A stretch of 43,514 nt of DNA from Streptomyces sp. CBMA156. Its GTDB lineage: Bacteria; Actinomycetota; Actinomycetes; Streptomycetales; Streptomycetaceae. The position numbers and the translations under genes were made by a program. Below are positions 1 through 7,654 of the stretch, in pieces. The notes beneath the pieces are model-generated. The model saw only the letters and a list, made by a program, of their open reading frames with translations. It searched no databases and had not been told where the DNA came from. Each line of letters begins with the position of its first letter. Position 1 is the stretch's first letter. The stretch spans positions 1-43,514 of the forward strand of contig NZ_MSJQ01000447.1 of the NCBI RefSeq assembly GCF_014596515.1, read 5' to 3'.

Positions 1-2143
1 GGCTCGGCTGCGCCGCCCGGTCGCCCTCGACGGGCACGGCGTACGCGGGGCCGGAGCGGCCGTCGTCCTTGCCCCACGGGTCGCTCTGCGCGCCGTCGGG
101 ACCGGCCAGGCCCTGGCGGCCGTACGCGGGGTCGTTGCCGGTGCCGTTCCACTGCTCGGGGACGGCCCGCTCGACCCGGGCGGGGGCGTTCGGCCACTGG
201 TCGGCCGGAATGTCGGGGGTGCCGGGAGTCCCGGCGGTGCCAGGAGTGGCGGGAGTGCCGGGGCCACCGGGCGCCGGGGTCTCGCTGCTCGGCCGGCCGC
301 GGCGGCCGCGCCGCTCGGCGGGGGGCTCCTCGGTGGGCGCCCGCTCCGCCTCGGCGCTCTCCGGTCCCGGCTGCTCGCCGGCCGCCTCTGGCTCGGCGGG
401 CTCACCGCTGCTGGGCAGCTGCGGGATGCCGGGGAGCTCGGGCAGGACGGCGCTGTCGCTCTCCTTGGGGCGGTCGGAGCGGCCCTCGGCGGAGGCGCGT
501 TCGGCGGCGGCCTTCGCGGCGACCGGGTCCAGCGGTAGCTCGACGACGTACGTGGTGCCGGCCTTGCCGGGCAGCTCGTGCGGCTGGAGCACGCCGCCGT
601 GGCGCTCGACCACCGCGCTGGCTATCGGAAGGTGGACGGGGCTGCCGCCGACGCCGGGGCCGCGGATCTCGACCCGGGCGACCTCGCCGCGCTGGGCGGC
701 GGCCAGCACGACGGTCGGCGGTTCGGGGGCGGGCGGCAGCGCGGGCGCGGCGGCGCCGTTCAGCCCGGGCACGGTCAGACCGGGGGAGGGGGGGACGGGG
801 GCGTCCAGCGCCAGCCCGATGCCGCTGACGTCGGCGACCAGGTGGGCCAGCGCCTGGGCCAGCCGCCGCTCGTCGGCGATCACCTCGACCGCGGCGGCGT
901 GCACCGAGAACCTGACCCGGCCGGGGCCGACCAGTTCGCCGGCCTCCTCGACGGCCCGGCGGACCACCTTGTCCAGGCCCACCGGTACCCGGGGCGCGGT
1001 CTTCCGCCCGGCCTTGCCGTCCTTGCCGGCCTTGGGCTCCTTGCCGTCCTTGGCGCTCTCCCCGACGCCGTCCCTGGCCTCGCCGCCGCCGCTCTCGCCG
1101 GCCTCGCAGCGCTGGTGGTCGAGGACTCCGTCGATCAGCTTCCCGAACCGGCGGCACTCGGCGGCCAGCCGGCGCAGCGTCCAGTTGGCCTCCGGCCAGA
1201 GCTGGCCGGCCGGGTCGGCGGCGAGCGCGTCGAGCCGCTGGTTCAGCGCGTTCAGCGCGCCGCCCAGCTCGCTCTCCAGGACGGCGGTGAGGTGCTCGTT
1301 GCGGGCGACCAGGGCGAGTTCGCGGCTGCGGTCGGTGAAGGTCATCACCGCGCCGACCAGCTGGTCGCCGTCCCGGACCGGGGCGGTGGTGAGGTCGACG
1401 GTCACCGGCCGGCCGTCCTTGCGCCACAGCACGGTGCCGCGCACCCGGTGCTTGCGCCCGGAGGTCAGGGTGTCCAGCAGCGCGGACTCCTCCAGCGCCA
1501 GCGGGGTGCCGTCGGCCCTGGAGTGCTGGATCAGCGGGTGCAGCTCGCGCCCGCCCAGCTCGCTCGCTCGGTACTCCAGGATGTGCGCCGCGGCCGGGTT
1601 TACCAGCACGCAGCGGCCTTCGAGGTCCACGCCGAGCACGCCCTCGGCGGCGGCGCGCAGGATCATCTCGGTCTGCTTGTGCTGGCGGCGCAGCTCGGCC
1701 TCGACGCCGAGCCGGCCGGAGAGGTCGCGGACCAGCAGCAGGAGCAGGTCGGAGGAGGAGGGCGAGTTCTCGCGGTACGAGTCGTACGGGGAGCGCGCGT
1801 AGCCGCGGCCGTCGCCGTCGTCGGCGAAGTCGTTGCCGGAGACCTCGACCGGGAAGGTGGTGCCGTCGGTGCGGTGGGCGGTCATCCGGACCGGACGGTC
1901 GGGGGCGTCGCCGTCGCGGGTGGCCGGGCGCATCGAGCCGGGGATGCGGCTGGGGTCGAACTCGGGCAGCAGGCCCAGCACGCCCATGCCGACCAGTGAG
2001 GTGCCCGGTGCCTGCAACGCCTGGACCGCCGCGCTGTTGGCGTCCACGACGGTGCCGTTGCTGTTCACCAGCAGCAACGCGTCGGGCAGGGCGTCGAGTA
2101 TGGCGGCGAGGCGAGCAGCGCCTCGGATCGGCCTGCTGCTCAC
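1..2143 (-). CDS. PAS-domain sensor protein with degenerate histidine-kinase-like module (C-terminus outside window)
   Basis: Read on the minus strand from a GTG at 2143, with GAGGAG about ten bases upstream, the frame stays open to the window edge (over 710 residues, C-terminus missing). An N-terminal PAS-like segment (about residues 10-110, with DALLLVNSNGTVVDAN) is followed by a second PAS (about 150-270, EGVLGVDLEGRCVLVNPAA and an LxFTDRSRE end). A helical part and a HATPase-like part come next (GPGVGGSPVHLPIA, then AVVERHGG). I see no H-box histidine of the usual SHELRTPL type, and the N-box position reads ALAHLVADVSG without the usual Asn. It is therefore probably a sensor or scaffold rather than an active kinase. 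A long Pro/Ala/Glu-rich tail with PGTPATPGT-like repeats follows. PAS/kinase homology is well supported; signal and partner are unknown. Confidence 0.8.
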   Translation of the reverse strand, partial: MSSRPIRGAARLAAILDALPDALLLVNSNGTVVDANSAAVQALQAPGTSLVGMGVLGLLPEFDPSRIPGSMRPATRDGDAPDRPVRMTAHRTDGTTFPVEVSGNDFADDGDGRGYARSPYDSYRENSPSSSDLLLLLVRDLSGRLGVEAELRRQHKQTEMILRAAAEGVLGVDLEGRCVLVNPAAAHILEYRASELGGRELHPLIQHSRADGTPLALEESALLDTLTSGRKHRVRGTVLWRKDGRPVTVDLTTAPVRDGDQLVGAVMTFTDRSRELALVARNEHLTAVLESELGGALNALNQRLDALAADPAGQLWPEANWTLRRLAAECRRFGKLIDGVLDHQRCEAGESGGGEARDGVGESAKDGKEPKAGKDGKAGRKTAPRVPVGLDKVVRRAVEEAGELVGPGRVRFSVHAAAVEVIADERRLAQALAHLVADVSGIGLALDAPVPPSPGLTVPGLNGAAAPALPPAPEPPTVVLAAAQRGEVARVEIRGPGVGGSPVHLPIASAVVERHGGVLQPHELPGKAGTTYVVELPLDPVAAKAAAERASAEGRSDRPKESDSAVLPELPGIPQLPSSGEPAEPEAAGEQPGPESAEAERAPTEEPPAERRGRRGRPSSETPAPGGPGTPATPGTAGTPGTPDIPADQWPNAPARVERAVPEQWNGTGNDPAYGRQGLAGPDGAQSDPWGKDDGRSGPAYAVPVEGDRAAQPS

Positions 2144-2320
2144 GTCGACAGGTCTCCTCGGCTCGGGGCAGCTCCTCCGGAGACGGCAGTATCTCATTCT
2201 TCTTTGCGGCGGGGACGACCCGCCTAGTAACGTTGGCAGCGGTTGGTGCCGAGCCCCAGGGTTATGGCATCATCACTGGCACACGGAACGAGTCCGCTCG
2301 CGCGGGTACGGTCCCTGTGG

Positions 2321-2414
2321 GGAGGCTTCGCCTAGTCCGGTCTATGGCGCCGCACTGCTAATGCGGTTTCGGGGTTATTCCTGATCGAGGGTTCAAATCC
2401 CTCAGCCTCCGCCA
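2321..2414 (+). tRNA. tRNA-Ser(GCU)
   Basis: Perfect 7-bp acceptor stem (GGAGGCT with AGCCTCC), a CCGCA/TGCGG anticodon stem around CTGCTAA (anticodon GCT), a long class II variable arm, a GGTTCAAATCC T-loop and an encoded CCA at 2412-2414. The long variable arm and the anticodon agree on serine. A GC-rich hairpin follows directly. Confidence 0.96.
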
Positions 2415-2419
2415 GTCGG

Positions 2420-2453
2420 GAGCCCCCGTCGACGATCTCGTCGGCGGGGGCTC
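2420..2453 (+). terminator. Terminator after tRNA-Ser
   Basis: GAGCCCCCG at 2420-2428 pairs with CGGGGGCTC at 2445-2453 around a 16-nt loop, six bases after the tRNA. There is only a weak T-run (CTTCG), as is usual for streptomycete terminators. Confidence 0.7.
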
Positions 2454-2642
2454 TTCGCGTTCCCGGTGCGGGTTCGGGACGGGAACGGGGCAGGTCCGGG
2501 GCGGTGGCCGGGTCGTGGCGGCGCGGGGTCGAACGGGCTCCGGCGGGGCCGGCAGGGGCCCGGAACAACCGATTTCGCCCTGCGCCGCAGGTCATGTAAT
2601 GTTGTCCCCGCAACGCCCCGGAGGCAACGTTCACCAGGGCGA

Positions 2643-2718
2643 GCGCTCATAGCTCAACGGATAGAGCACTTGACTACGGATCAAGAGGTTGCAGGTTCGA
2701 ATCCTGCTGAGCGCACCA
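2643..2718 (+). tRNA. tRNA-Arg(ACG), copy 1
   Basis: 76 nt with acceptor stem GCGCTCA/TGAGCGC, anticodon stem CTTGA/TCAAG around CTACGGA (anticodon ACG), T-loop GGTTCGAATCC and encoded CCA. The A34 wobble base is the substrate of the TadA deaminase encoded at 25975-26502, which turns it into inosine. A possible -10 (TGTAAT, 2595-2600) lies about 40 bp upstream. Confidence 0.97.
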
Positions 2719-2749
2719 AACTCCGCAAGATCGGGTTCGCCCGTTCCTT

Positions 2750-2825
2750 GCGCTCATAGCTCAACGGATAGAGCACTTGACTACGGATCAAGAGGTTGCA
2801 GGTTCGAATCCTGCTGAGCGCACCA
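2750..2825 (+). tRNA. tRNA-Arg(ACG), copy 2
   Basis: Base-for-base identical to the copy at 2643-2718, including CCA, and 31 nt downstream of it. Probably co-transcribed with copy 1, because no second promoter is evident and only copy 2 is followed by a strong terminator. Confidence 0.97.
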
Positions 2826-2827
2826 GC

Positions 2828-2861
2828 AAGAAGCCCCCGGCCATCGGCCGGGGGCTTCTTT
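2828..2861 (+). terminator. Terminator of the tRNA-Arg pair
   Basis: A near-perfect stem (AAGAAGCCCCCGGCC with GGCCGGGGGCTTCTT), ATC loop, directly after the CCA of copy 2 and followed by TCG. Confidence 0.85.
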
Positions 2862-3212
2862 CGTTCTCGCCGGGCCCCGCCGGAAGCGTCGCCGGAGGTG
2901 TCACCGGAGGCGTCACCGCGGAATCGAACACAGGGTTCCGGTGAATGGTCGGGTCCAGGATGCCGGGGTCTGCCGGATGGGTCCTGAAGTCCCGTTCCCG
3001 CGTCCGTTCGGGTGGTGTCGATTGCCGCCTAATGGATGAAATGCAGCCGTTTCGGGTACATCCCGTCCTGCCGCCCCAATGACCGCCGAACGGGTGGGAC
3101 ACGGCCAAAGGCGCAGGTGTCGCAGTATGACCGGCCCAGGATCGTGATTCCTTTTTGTCCGATCTTGTGCAGACTGCCCACCACCCCGGCAGCGATCGCG
3201 AAGGAGAGCCGG
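2862..3212. other. Intergenic region upstream of the surface protein gene
   Basis: 351 bp without a convincing gene. It holds short repeats of the type GTCACCGGAGGCGTCACCG (about 2888-2920) and a relatively AT-rich stretch (3030-3065). A GAAGGAGAG ribosome binding site at 3200-3208 serves the next gene. No clear promoter could be picked. Confidence 0.6.
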
Positions 3213-6188
3213 ATGAGCCGACAGTTTCCCCGCACGGCCACGGCCCTGGCCGTCCTCGCGACCGGGCTGCTGACCGGTTGGAACGCCCCGCTCGCGGTGG
3301 CCCGGCAGTTCCCTGACACCTGGTCCGCGGAGCACCGGGCGGTGCTTCCCTCCGGGCTTTCGGTCCGGGTCGATTTCGACGCCGCTCCTGGATTCGGCGT
3401 CACCGCCGAGCCCGGCGAACTGGCGGACCGCTCCGGTGGGGGGAGTCCGGCCGCCCGTTACGCGGACGGAATGCGGCCGGGAGATCCCGCGCAGACCTTC
3501 GGCCTCGCCCCGGCCCGTCCGCAGGCGGACGGTTCCTGGCGCACCGCGGGCACGCTCCGGTTGGAATTCTCGCGGCCGGTCCGCAATCCCCGGCTGCACC
3601 TCAGCGGTCTGGCCGCACTCGCCACCGGGAGTTCCGGCAGCACCGGCACCGCGGCCCGGCTGACGCTCACCGGCGGCACGCCGGCCGCCCCCGTCCTGGT
3701 CGACCGCACCCCCTGGTCCGGCTGGACGGTCGACGGCCGGGTGCTGGCCCCCGCGAGCCGGGACGGAGCCTCCGACGGCGATCCCGGCTCGGCGGCCGAG
3801 GGCTCGTTGGAACTGGCCGGGACGGTGCGCACCGCGGTGTTCCGGGTCGAGCAGCGCTCGGTCGCCCGGGCCGGCAGCACCACGGCCCCGCCCGTCCTGC
3901 GCCAGGCCTACACCGTGACCGTCGACGAAGGCCTCGGCACCGCCCCGCAGGACTACGGCAACGCCTCGCACCTGCTCTCCGACCTCCTCCTGGGCGCCGA
4001 CGCGAGCGCTCCGGCGGGCCCCGGCCGGAGCCGCTCCGCCGAGGCGCCGGACGGCGGGCCGCTGGTCCGGCTCGACCACGGGGCCGGTCCGCGCAGCCCC
4101 TTCGCGGACCCGCAGCCCGGGCTCCGTCCCGGCCGCGGCGAGTACCGGGGCGCCGACCCGGCGATCGGCTTCCCCACCGAGGCCGCGATCGGCCGCTACT
4201 ACCGGCTCACCGTCCCGGTCGCGGTCGGCGACCGGCCCGCCACCCTGGCGGGCTGGATCGACTTCGGCCACACCGGACGGTTCGATCCCGCCGAGCGGGT
4301 GCAGACCGAGATCCGGCCCGGCGCCGACACCGCCACCCTGGAGTGGACCGTTCCGCCCGGTGCGGTCTCGGGCGTGACCTGGGCCCGGCTGCGGATCGGC
4401 CGCGACGCCGGACAGCTCGTCACCTCCGGTGGTTTCGCCGACTCCGGGCAGGTCATCGACCAGCAGGTCGAGCTGACGGTCGGCGCCGCCCGGCCGGAGA
4501 TCGCCGAGCCGCTCGACGGCGCCGTCCTCGCCGACGACAGGCCGCGGATCAGTGGCGGCGGCGCCCTGCCCGGCGCCGGCGTGGAGGTCAGGGAGGGCGA
4601 CACCGCGCTCTGCACGGCCGAGGTCGAGCGCGGCGGCGGCTGGTCCTGCCGCCCCGGCACGGCGCTGGCCGCCGGCCCGCACGGCCTCACCCCGGTGGAG
4701 ACCACCCGCGGTGGCGTGGTGCTGCGCGGTGAGCCGGTCAGTGTCACCGTGAGGACCGCGCCGCCCGTCGCCCCCACGCTCTCCATCGCCGGGTACACCA
4801 ACGACCCGGGGCTCCGGCTCACCGGCACCGGCGAGGCGGGCAGCACCGTCTCGGTCGTCGACCAGGGCTCGGCGGACGAGCTGTGCATCACGGGGGTGCC
4901 GGCGGACGGTCACTGGTCCTGCCTGCCCGTCGAGAACCTGACGGACGGGAAGCACCTGCTCACCCCGGTCGCGGTCGACCCGGCGGGGAACCGGACGGCC
5001 GGGCAGCCGGTCGCGCTGGTCGTCGACACCGCCCTGCCGGACCGGCCGGTGCTCACCTCGCCGGCCTCGGGGGAGACGGTGCGGGTCAGCCGCCCCAGGC
5101 TCGCCGGACGGGCGGCGCCGGGCTCGGACGTGCTGGTCACGGTGCGGGCCGGTGCGGGCATGGAGCCGGAGCGGCGGACGGTGCTGTGCGGGGCGACGGC
5201 GGCGCTCGACGGGAGCTGGACCTGCACGGCCAACCGGGATCTGGTGGACGGGGAGCAGTGGCTGATCGTCACGGCGACCGACCGGGCGGGGAACGGGACT
5301 TCGGCGGATCCGGTGCCGGTGCGGGTCGCCGGGGTGGCGGCGGTGCCCACGGCGGTGGCGCCCACGGCTGCGGTGCCTACGGCGGTGGCGCCCACGGCTG
5401 CGGTGCCTACGACGGCGGTGCCGAGCCGGGGGGCGGTGCCGAGCCGGGGGGCGGTGCCGAGTCCGGTGACGGCGAGCCCGGCAGGGCCGGCTTCGGCCAG
5501 GCCCGGTGCTCCGGTGGCATCCGGTCCGTCCTCGTCGGTGGTTCCGTCGAACCAGGCCCGGCCGAGCCCCACCGAGCCGAGCCCCGCCAGGCCCAGCCCG
5601 AGTGCGCCGGTTCCGGCGGCTGCGGCCTCGCCGAGCCCCTCCTTCGCGGTGGCGCCGATCGCCGTTCCGCCGCTGGGTGCCCGGCCGGTGACGGTGAGTC
5701 CGACGCAGTCGAGCCCGGCGTCCTCCGGTGCGTCGGCGAAGCCGCCGGGTCCCGCGAAGGCGAACCCGAGCGCGGCGGCTTCGGTGACCTCGTCGGCCTC
5801 GGCGGCGGTTGCCGGGCTCCCCGCTTCCGCCAGGCCCGTCGTCCCGACTCCTTCGACCGCCGCCTCCGCCTCCCCGCTCAGGGCCCCCGGCCTCGCCGCC
5901 TCGCCGGCGGCCGTCGCCGCGGTGAAGTCCGCGCCCTCGGCGGCCGGATCCGCCGATCCGGCCGGACCCGCCGACCCGACCGGGTCCGACGAGCCGTCCG
6001 GGGGCGCGATCCGGCCGCTGGCCGCGCCGCCGGCCGCGCCGTCGACGGAGCCCGGGCAGGGCGCGTCCGGCCGGCCCGCCCAGTCGGGCTGGCGCGGTGG
6101 ACTCGCCGGAGTCCTGCTGGTGCTCACCGGTCTCGGCCTGATCACCCGTCGGGTGTTCTCCCACAGGACCGGTGCTTCTCGGCGCTGA
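3213..6188 (+). CDS. Secreted, C-terminally anchored Ig-like/GEVED-like surface protein
   Basis: 991 residues from an ATG with GAAGGAGAG upstream; an in-frame upstream extension lacks a ribosome site. Residues 1-30 form a signal peptide ending APLAVA. About 30-290 resemble the N-terminal part of CshA-type adhesins (PSGLSVRVDFDAAPGFGV). About 330-425 are GEVED-like (AGWIDFGHTGRFDPAERVQ, later SGGFADSGQVIDQQVEL). Three bacterial Ig-like repeats follow (about 430-715), each with GxWxC and the last two with D.AGN. After a 230-residue Ala/Pro/Ser/Thr linker there is one membrane segment (about 964-980) and a basic tail RRVFSHRTGASRR. No LPXTG-type sortase motif is visible, so anchoring is probably by the membrane segment. 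Likely role: adhesion or wall interaction; ligand unknown. Confidence 0.8.
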   Translation: MSRQFPRTATALAVLATGLLTGWNAPLAVARQFPDTWSAEHRAVLPSGLSVRVDFDAAPGFGVTAEPGELADRSGGGSPAARYADGMRPGDPAQTFGLAPARPQADGSWRTAGTLRLEFSRPVRNPRLHLSGLAALATGSSGSTGTAARLTLTGGTPAAPVLVDRTPWSGWTVDGRVLAPASRDGASDGDPGSAAEGSLELAGTVRTAVFRVEQRSVARAGSTTAPPVLRQAYTVTVDEGLGTAPQDYGNASHLLSDLLLGADASAPAGPGRSRSAEAPDGGPLVRLDHGAGPRSPFADPQPGLRPGRGEYRGADPAIGFPTEAAIGRYYRLTVPVAVGDRPATLAGWIDFGHTGRFDPAERVQTEIRPGADTATLEWTVPPGAVSGVTWARLRIGRDAGQLVTSGGFADSGQVIDQQVELTVGAARPEIAEPLDGAVLADDRPRISGGGALPGAGVEVREGDTALCTAEVERGGGWSCRPGTALAAGPHGLTPVETTRGGVVLRGEPVSVTVRTAPPVAPTLSIAGYTNDPGLRLTGTGEAGSTVSVVDQGSADELCITGVPADGHWSCLPVENLTDGKHLLTPVAVDPAGNRTAGQPVALVVDTALPDRPVLTSPASGETVRVSRPRLAGRAAPGSDVLVTVRAGAGMEPERRTVLCGATAALDGSWTCTANRDLVDGEQWLIVTATDRAGNGTSADPVPVRVAGVAAVPTAVAPTAAVPTAVAPTAAVPTTAVPSRGAVPSRGAVPSPVTASPAGPASARPGAPVASGPSSSVVPSNQARPSPTEPSPARPSPSAPVPAAAASPSPSFAVAPIAVPPLGARPVTVSPTQSSPASSGASAKPPGPAKANPSAAASVTSSASAAVAGLPASARPVVPTPSTAASASPLRAPGLAASPAAVAAVKSAPSAAGSADPAGPADPTGSDEPSGGAIRPLAAPPAAPSTEPGQGASGRPAQSGWRGGLAGVLLVLTGLGLITRRVFSHRTGASRR
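5351..5461 (+). repeat. Coding minisatellite in the surface-protein linker
   Basis: A 30-bp unit occurs twice without mismatch (5351-5380, 5381-5410), and an 18-bp unit about 2.6 times (5414-5431, 5432-5449, partial to 5461). Both are multiples of three, so they add AVAPTAAVPT-like and GAVPSR-like units to the linker without breaking the frame. They are candidates for length variation between strains. Confidence 0.9.
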
Positions 6189-6279
6189 CCCGCGCCGAAC
6201 CGTCCCGACCATCCGTTCATGTGCCTGCGCGTCAGGTCGGCTTTGGATGATTCGTCAGTAAATGTCGACACACCTCTAC

Positions 6280-6296
6280 TCAAATGTCGCATTTGA
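6280..6296. promoter_or_regulatory. Perfect palindrome upstream of the SPFH/NlpC pair (candidate operator)
   Basis: TCAAATGTCGCATTTGA is a perfect inverted repeat with 7-bp arms and a 3-bp centre, inside an unusually AT-rich stretch about 90 bp upstream of the SPFH start. It looks like a binding site for a dimeric regulator; I cannot name the protein. A related half (AAATGTCGACA) lies at about 6260-6270. Confidence 0.5.
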
Positions 6297-6382
6297 TGAC
6301 GTATGAACTTAGCCTGACCCTGGCACTGCCCGTCAGATCCGGGCCGCCCGTTGCGCGACACACCGACCCAGAGGACCCGTGC

Positions 6383-7654
6383 ATGGACGTCACCCGCGAT
6401 TCTTCGCAGCGACCCGACAATCTGCCCAAGGCGCTCCCCCCGGCACTGCCGGAACGTTCCGCCTCCGGAGCCAGCCCGCTGGCCAGGACCACGGCCGTCA
6501 AGACCGTCAAGGCGGGCGGCCCTGCCGACGGCGGCCCGGCGACCACCCCGCTGGCCGTCGTCCCGAGTCCCTCGCCGGCCGGTTCCGCGGACCTGCGCGA
6601 CCCGCTGGAGACGGCCGCCCCGGAGACCGTCGAACTCCTGGAGACCGCTGCCGGGGTGCCGACCGCCACCACCTCCCGGCGCCCGCCGCGCGCCGACCAG
6701 GCGGTGCGCGAGCACCGCGCCACCTCGCTGCCCGGCTGGATCGCCCTGCTCGCGGTGCTGATCGGCGTGGCCGGGGTGCTGTTCGTGCTGCTGCGCACCG
6801 GCGTCATCCCGTACTGGGACGTGCTGCCCGACCTGCGCGGCAGCGCCGTGAAGGAGAGCGGCCGGGTGGAGGTGGACGCCCGGTCCATCGCCGCGGCGGC
6901 CACGGCCGGCCTGCTGGTGGTGTTCACGCTCGCCGGGCTGCTGGCCAACGCGGGCGGCGAGACCCGGGTGCTGACCCGCTGGGGCCGCTACCGGGGCACC
7001 GTCCGCCGGACCGGCCTGGTCTGGGTCAACCCGCTGCTGCGCCGCCGTCGGGTGGACGTCCGGCTGCGGCACTGGCGCAGCGAGCCGGTCAAGGTGGTGG
7101 ACCGCACCGGCACGCCGATCGTGGTCCGGCTGCTGATCGTCTGGCGGGTCAAGGACACCGCCCGGGCGCTGCTGGCGATCGAGGACCACGAGAGCTACCT
7201 GCGCGAGCAGGTCCAGGCGGTGGTCACCCGCACCGCGTCCATCCTGCCCTGCGACAGCAACGCGGCGCCCGGCCCCGCGCTGCGCGACGGCCAGTGGTTC
7301 GCCGACGAGATGACCAGGGCGCTGGCGGCCGAGGCCGCCCCGGCCGGGCTGGAGGTCTACTCGGTGCAGCCGCTGGCCCTGGACTACGCGCCCGAGGTGG
7401 CCGAGTCGATGCGCCGGCGCCGGCTGGCCGACCTGGACGCGGGCCTGCGGACGGTGCTGGTGGACGACGCGGTGGAGGCGGCGGCGCTCGCCGTCCGCCG
7501 GCTGGAGCGGGCGACCGCGCACGAACTGGACGAGGCCGCCCGCAGCGCGCTGATGGAACAGCTGCTGGTCGCCTTCGTCGCCCCGGCCGGAGTGGCCGCC
7601 TCGGTACCGCCCCCGGCCAGCCGTGCCGGACGGAAGGAAGGACGACCCGCATGA
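6383..7654 (+). CDS. SPFH/band-7 domain membrane protein
   Basis: 423 residues from an ATG preceded by GAGGAC; the longer in-frame start at 6284 sits on the palindrome and has no ribosome site. A 110-residue Pro/Ala-rich cytoplasmic head is followed by two membrane segments (about 117-137 and 168-190). An SPFH/band-7 domain then covers about 195-400, with WGRYRGTVRRTGLVWVNP, RLLIVWRVKDT and VVTRTASILP as recognisable parts. Family members form oligomeric membrane platforms or scaffolds. The stop overlaps the start of the NlpC/P60 gene (ATGA), so the two proteins are translationally coupled. I infer that the scaffold organises or localises that wall hydrolase; this is not shown by sequence. 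Confidence 0.88.
   Translation: MDVTRDSSQRPDNLPKALPPALPERSASGASPLARTTAVKTVKAGGPADGGPATTPLAVVPSPSPAGSADLRDPLETAAPETVELLETAAGVPTATTSRRPPRADQAVREHRATSLPGWIALLAVLIGVAGVLFVLLRTGVIPYWDVLPDLRGSAVKESGRVEVDARSIAAAATAGLLVVFTLAGLLANAGGETRVLTRWGRYRGTVRRTGLVWVNPLLRRRRVDVRLRHWRSEPVKVVDRTGTPIVVRLLIVWRVKDTARALLAIEDHESYLREQVQAVVTRTASILPCDSNAAPGPALRDGQWFADEMTRALAAEAAPAGLEVYSVQPLALDYAPEVAESMRRRRLADLDAGLRTVLVDDAVEAAALAVRRLERATAHELDEAARSALMEQLLVAFVAPAGVAASVPPPASRAGRKEGRPA

Noticed and set aside
69..1802. 577-residue plus-strand frame at the window start
   Set aside because: Ser/Arg-rich shadow; the minus strand carries PAS and ATPase-like motifs in one open frame.
2321..2825. Integrated element next to the tRNA genes
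   Set aside because: tRNAs are common attachment sites, but no integrase, excisionase or 3' tRNA duplication was found; the tandem tRNA-Arg copies are complete genes.
2913..6212. 1099-residue minus-strand open frame
   Set aside because: Shadow of the surface protein gene: Arg/Gly/Pro-rich, no ribosome site; the plus-strand frame has signal peptide, Ig-like repeats and anchor.
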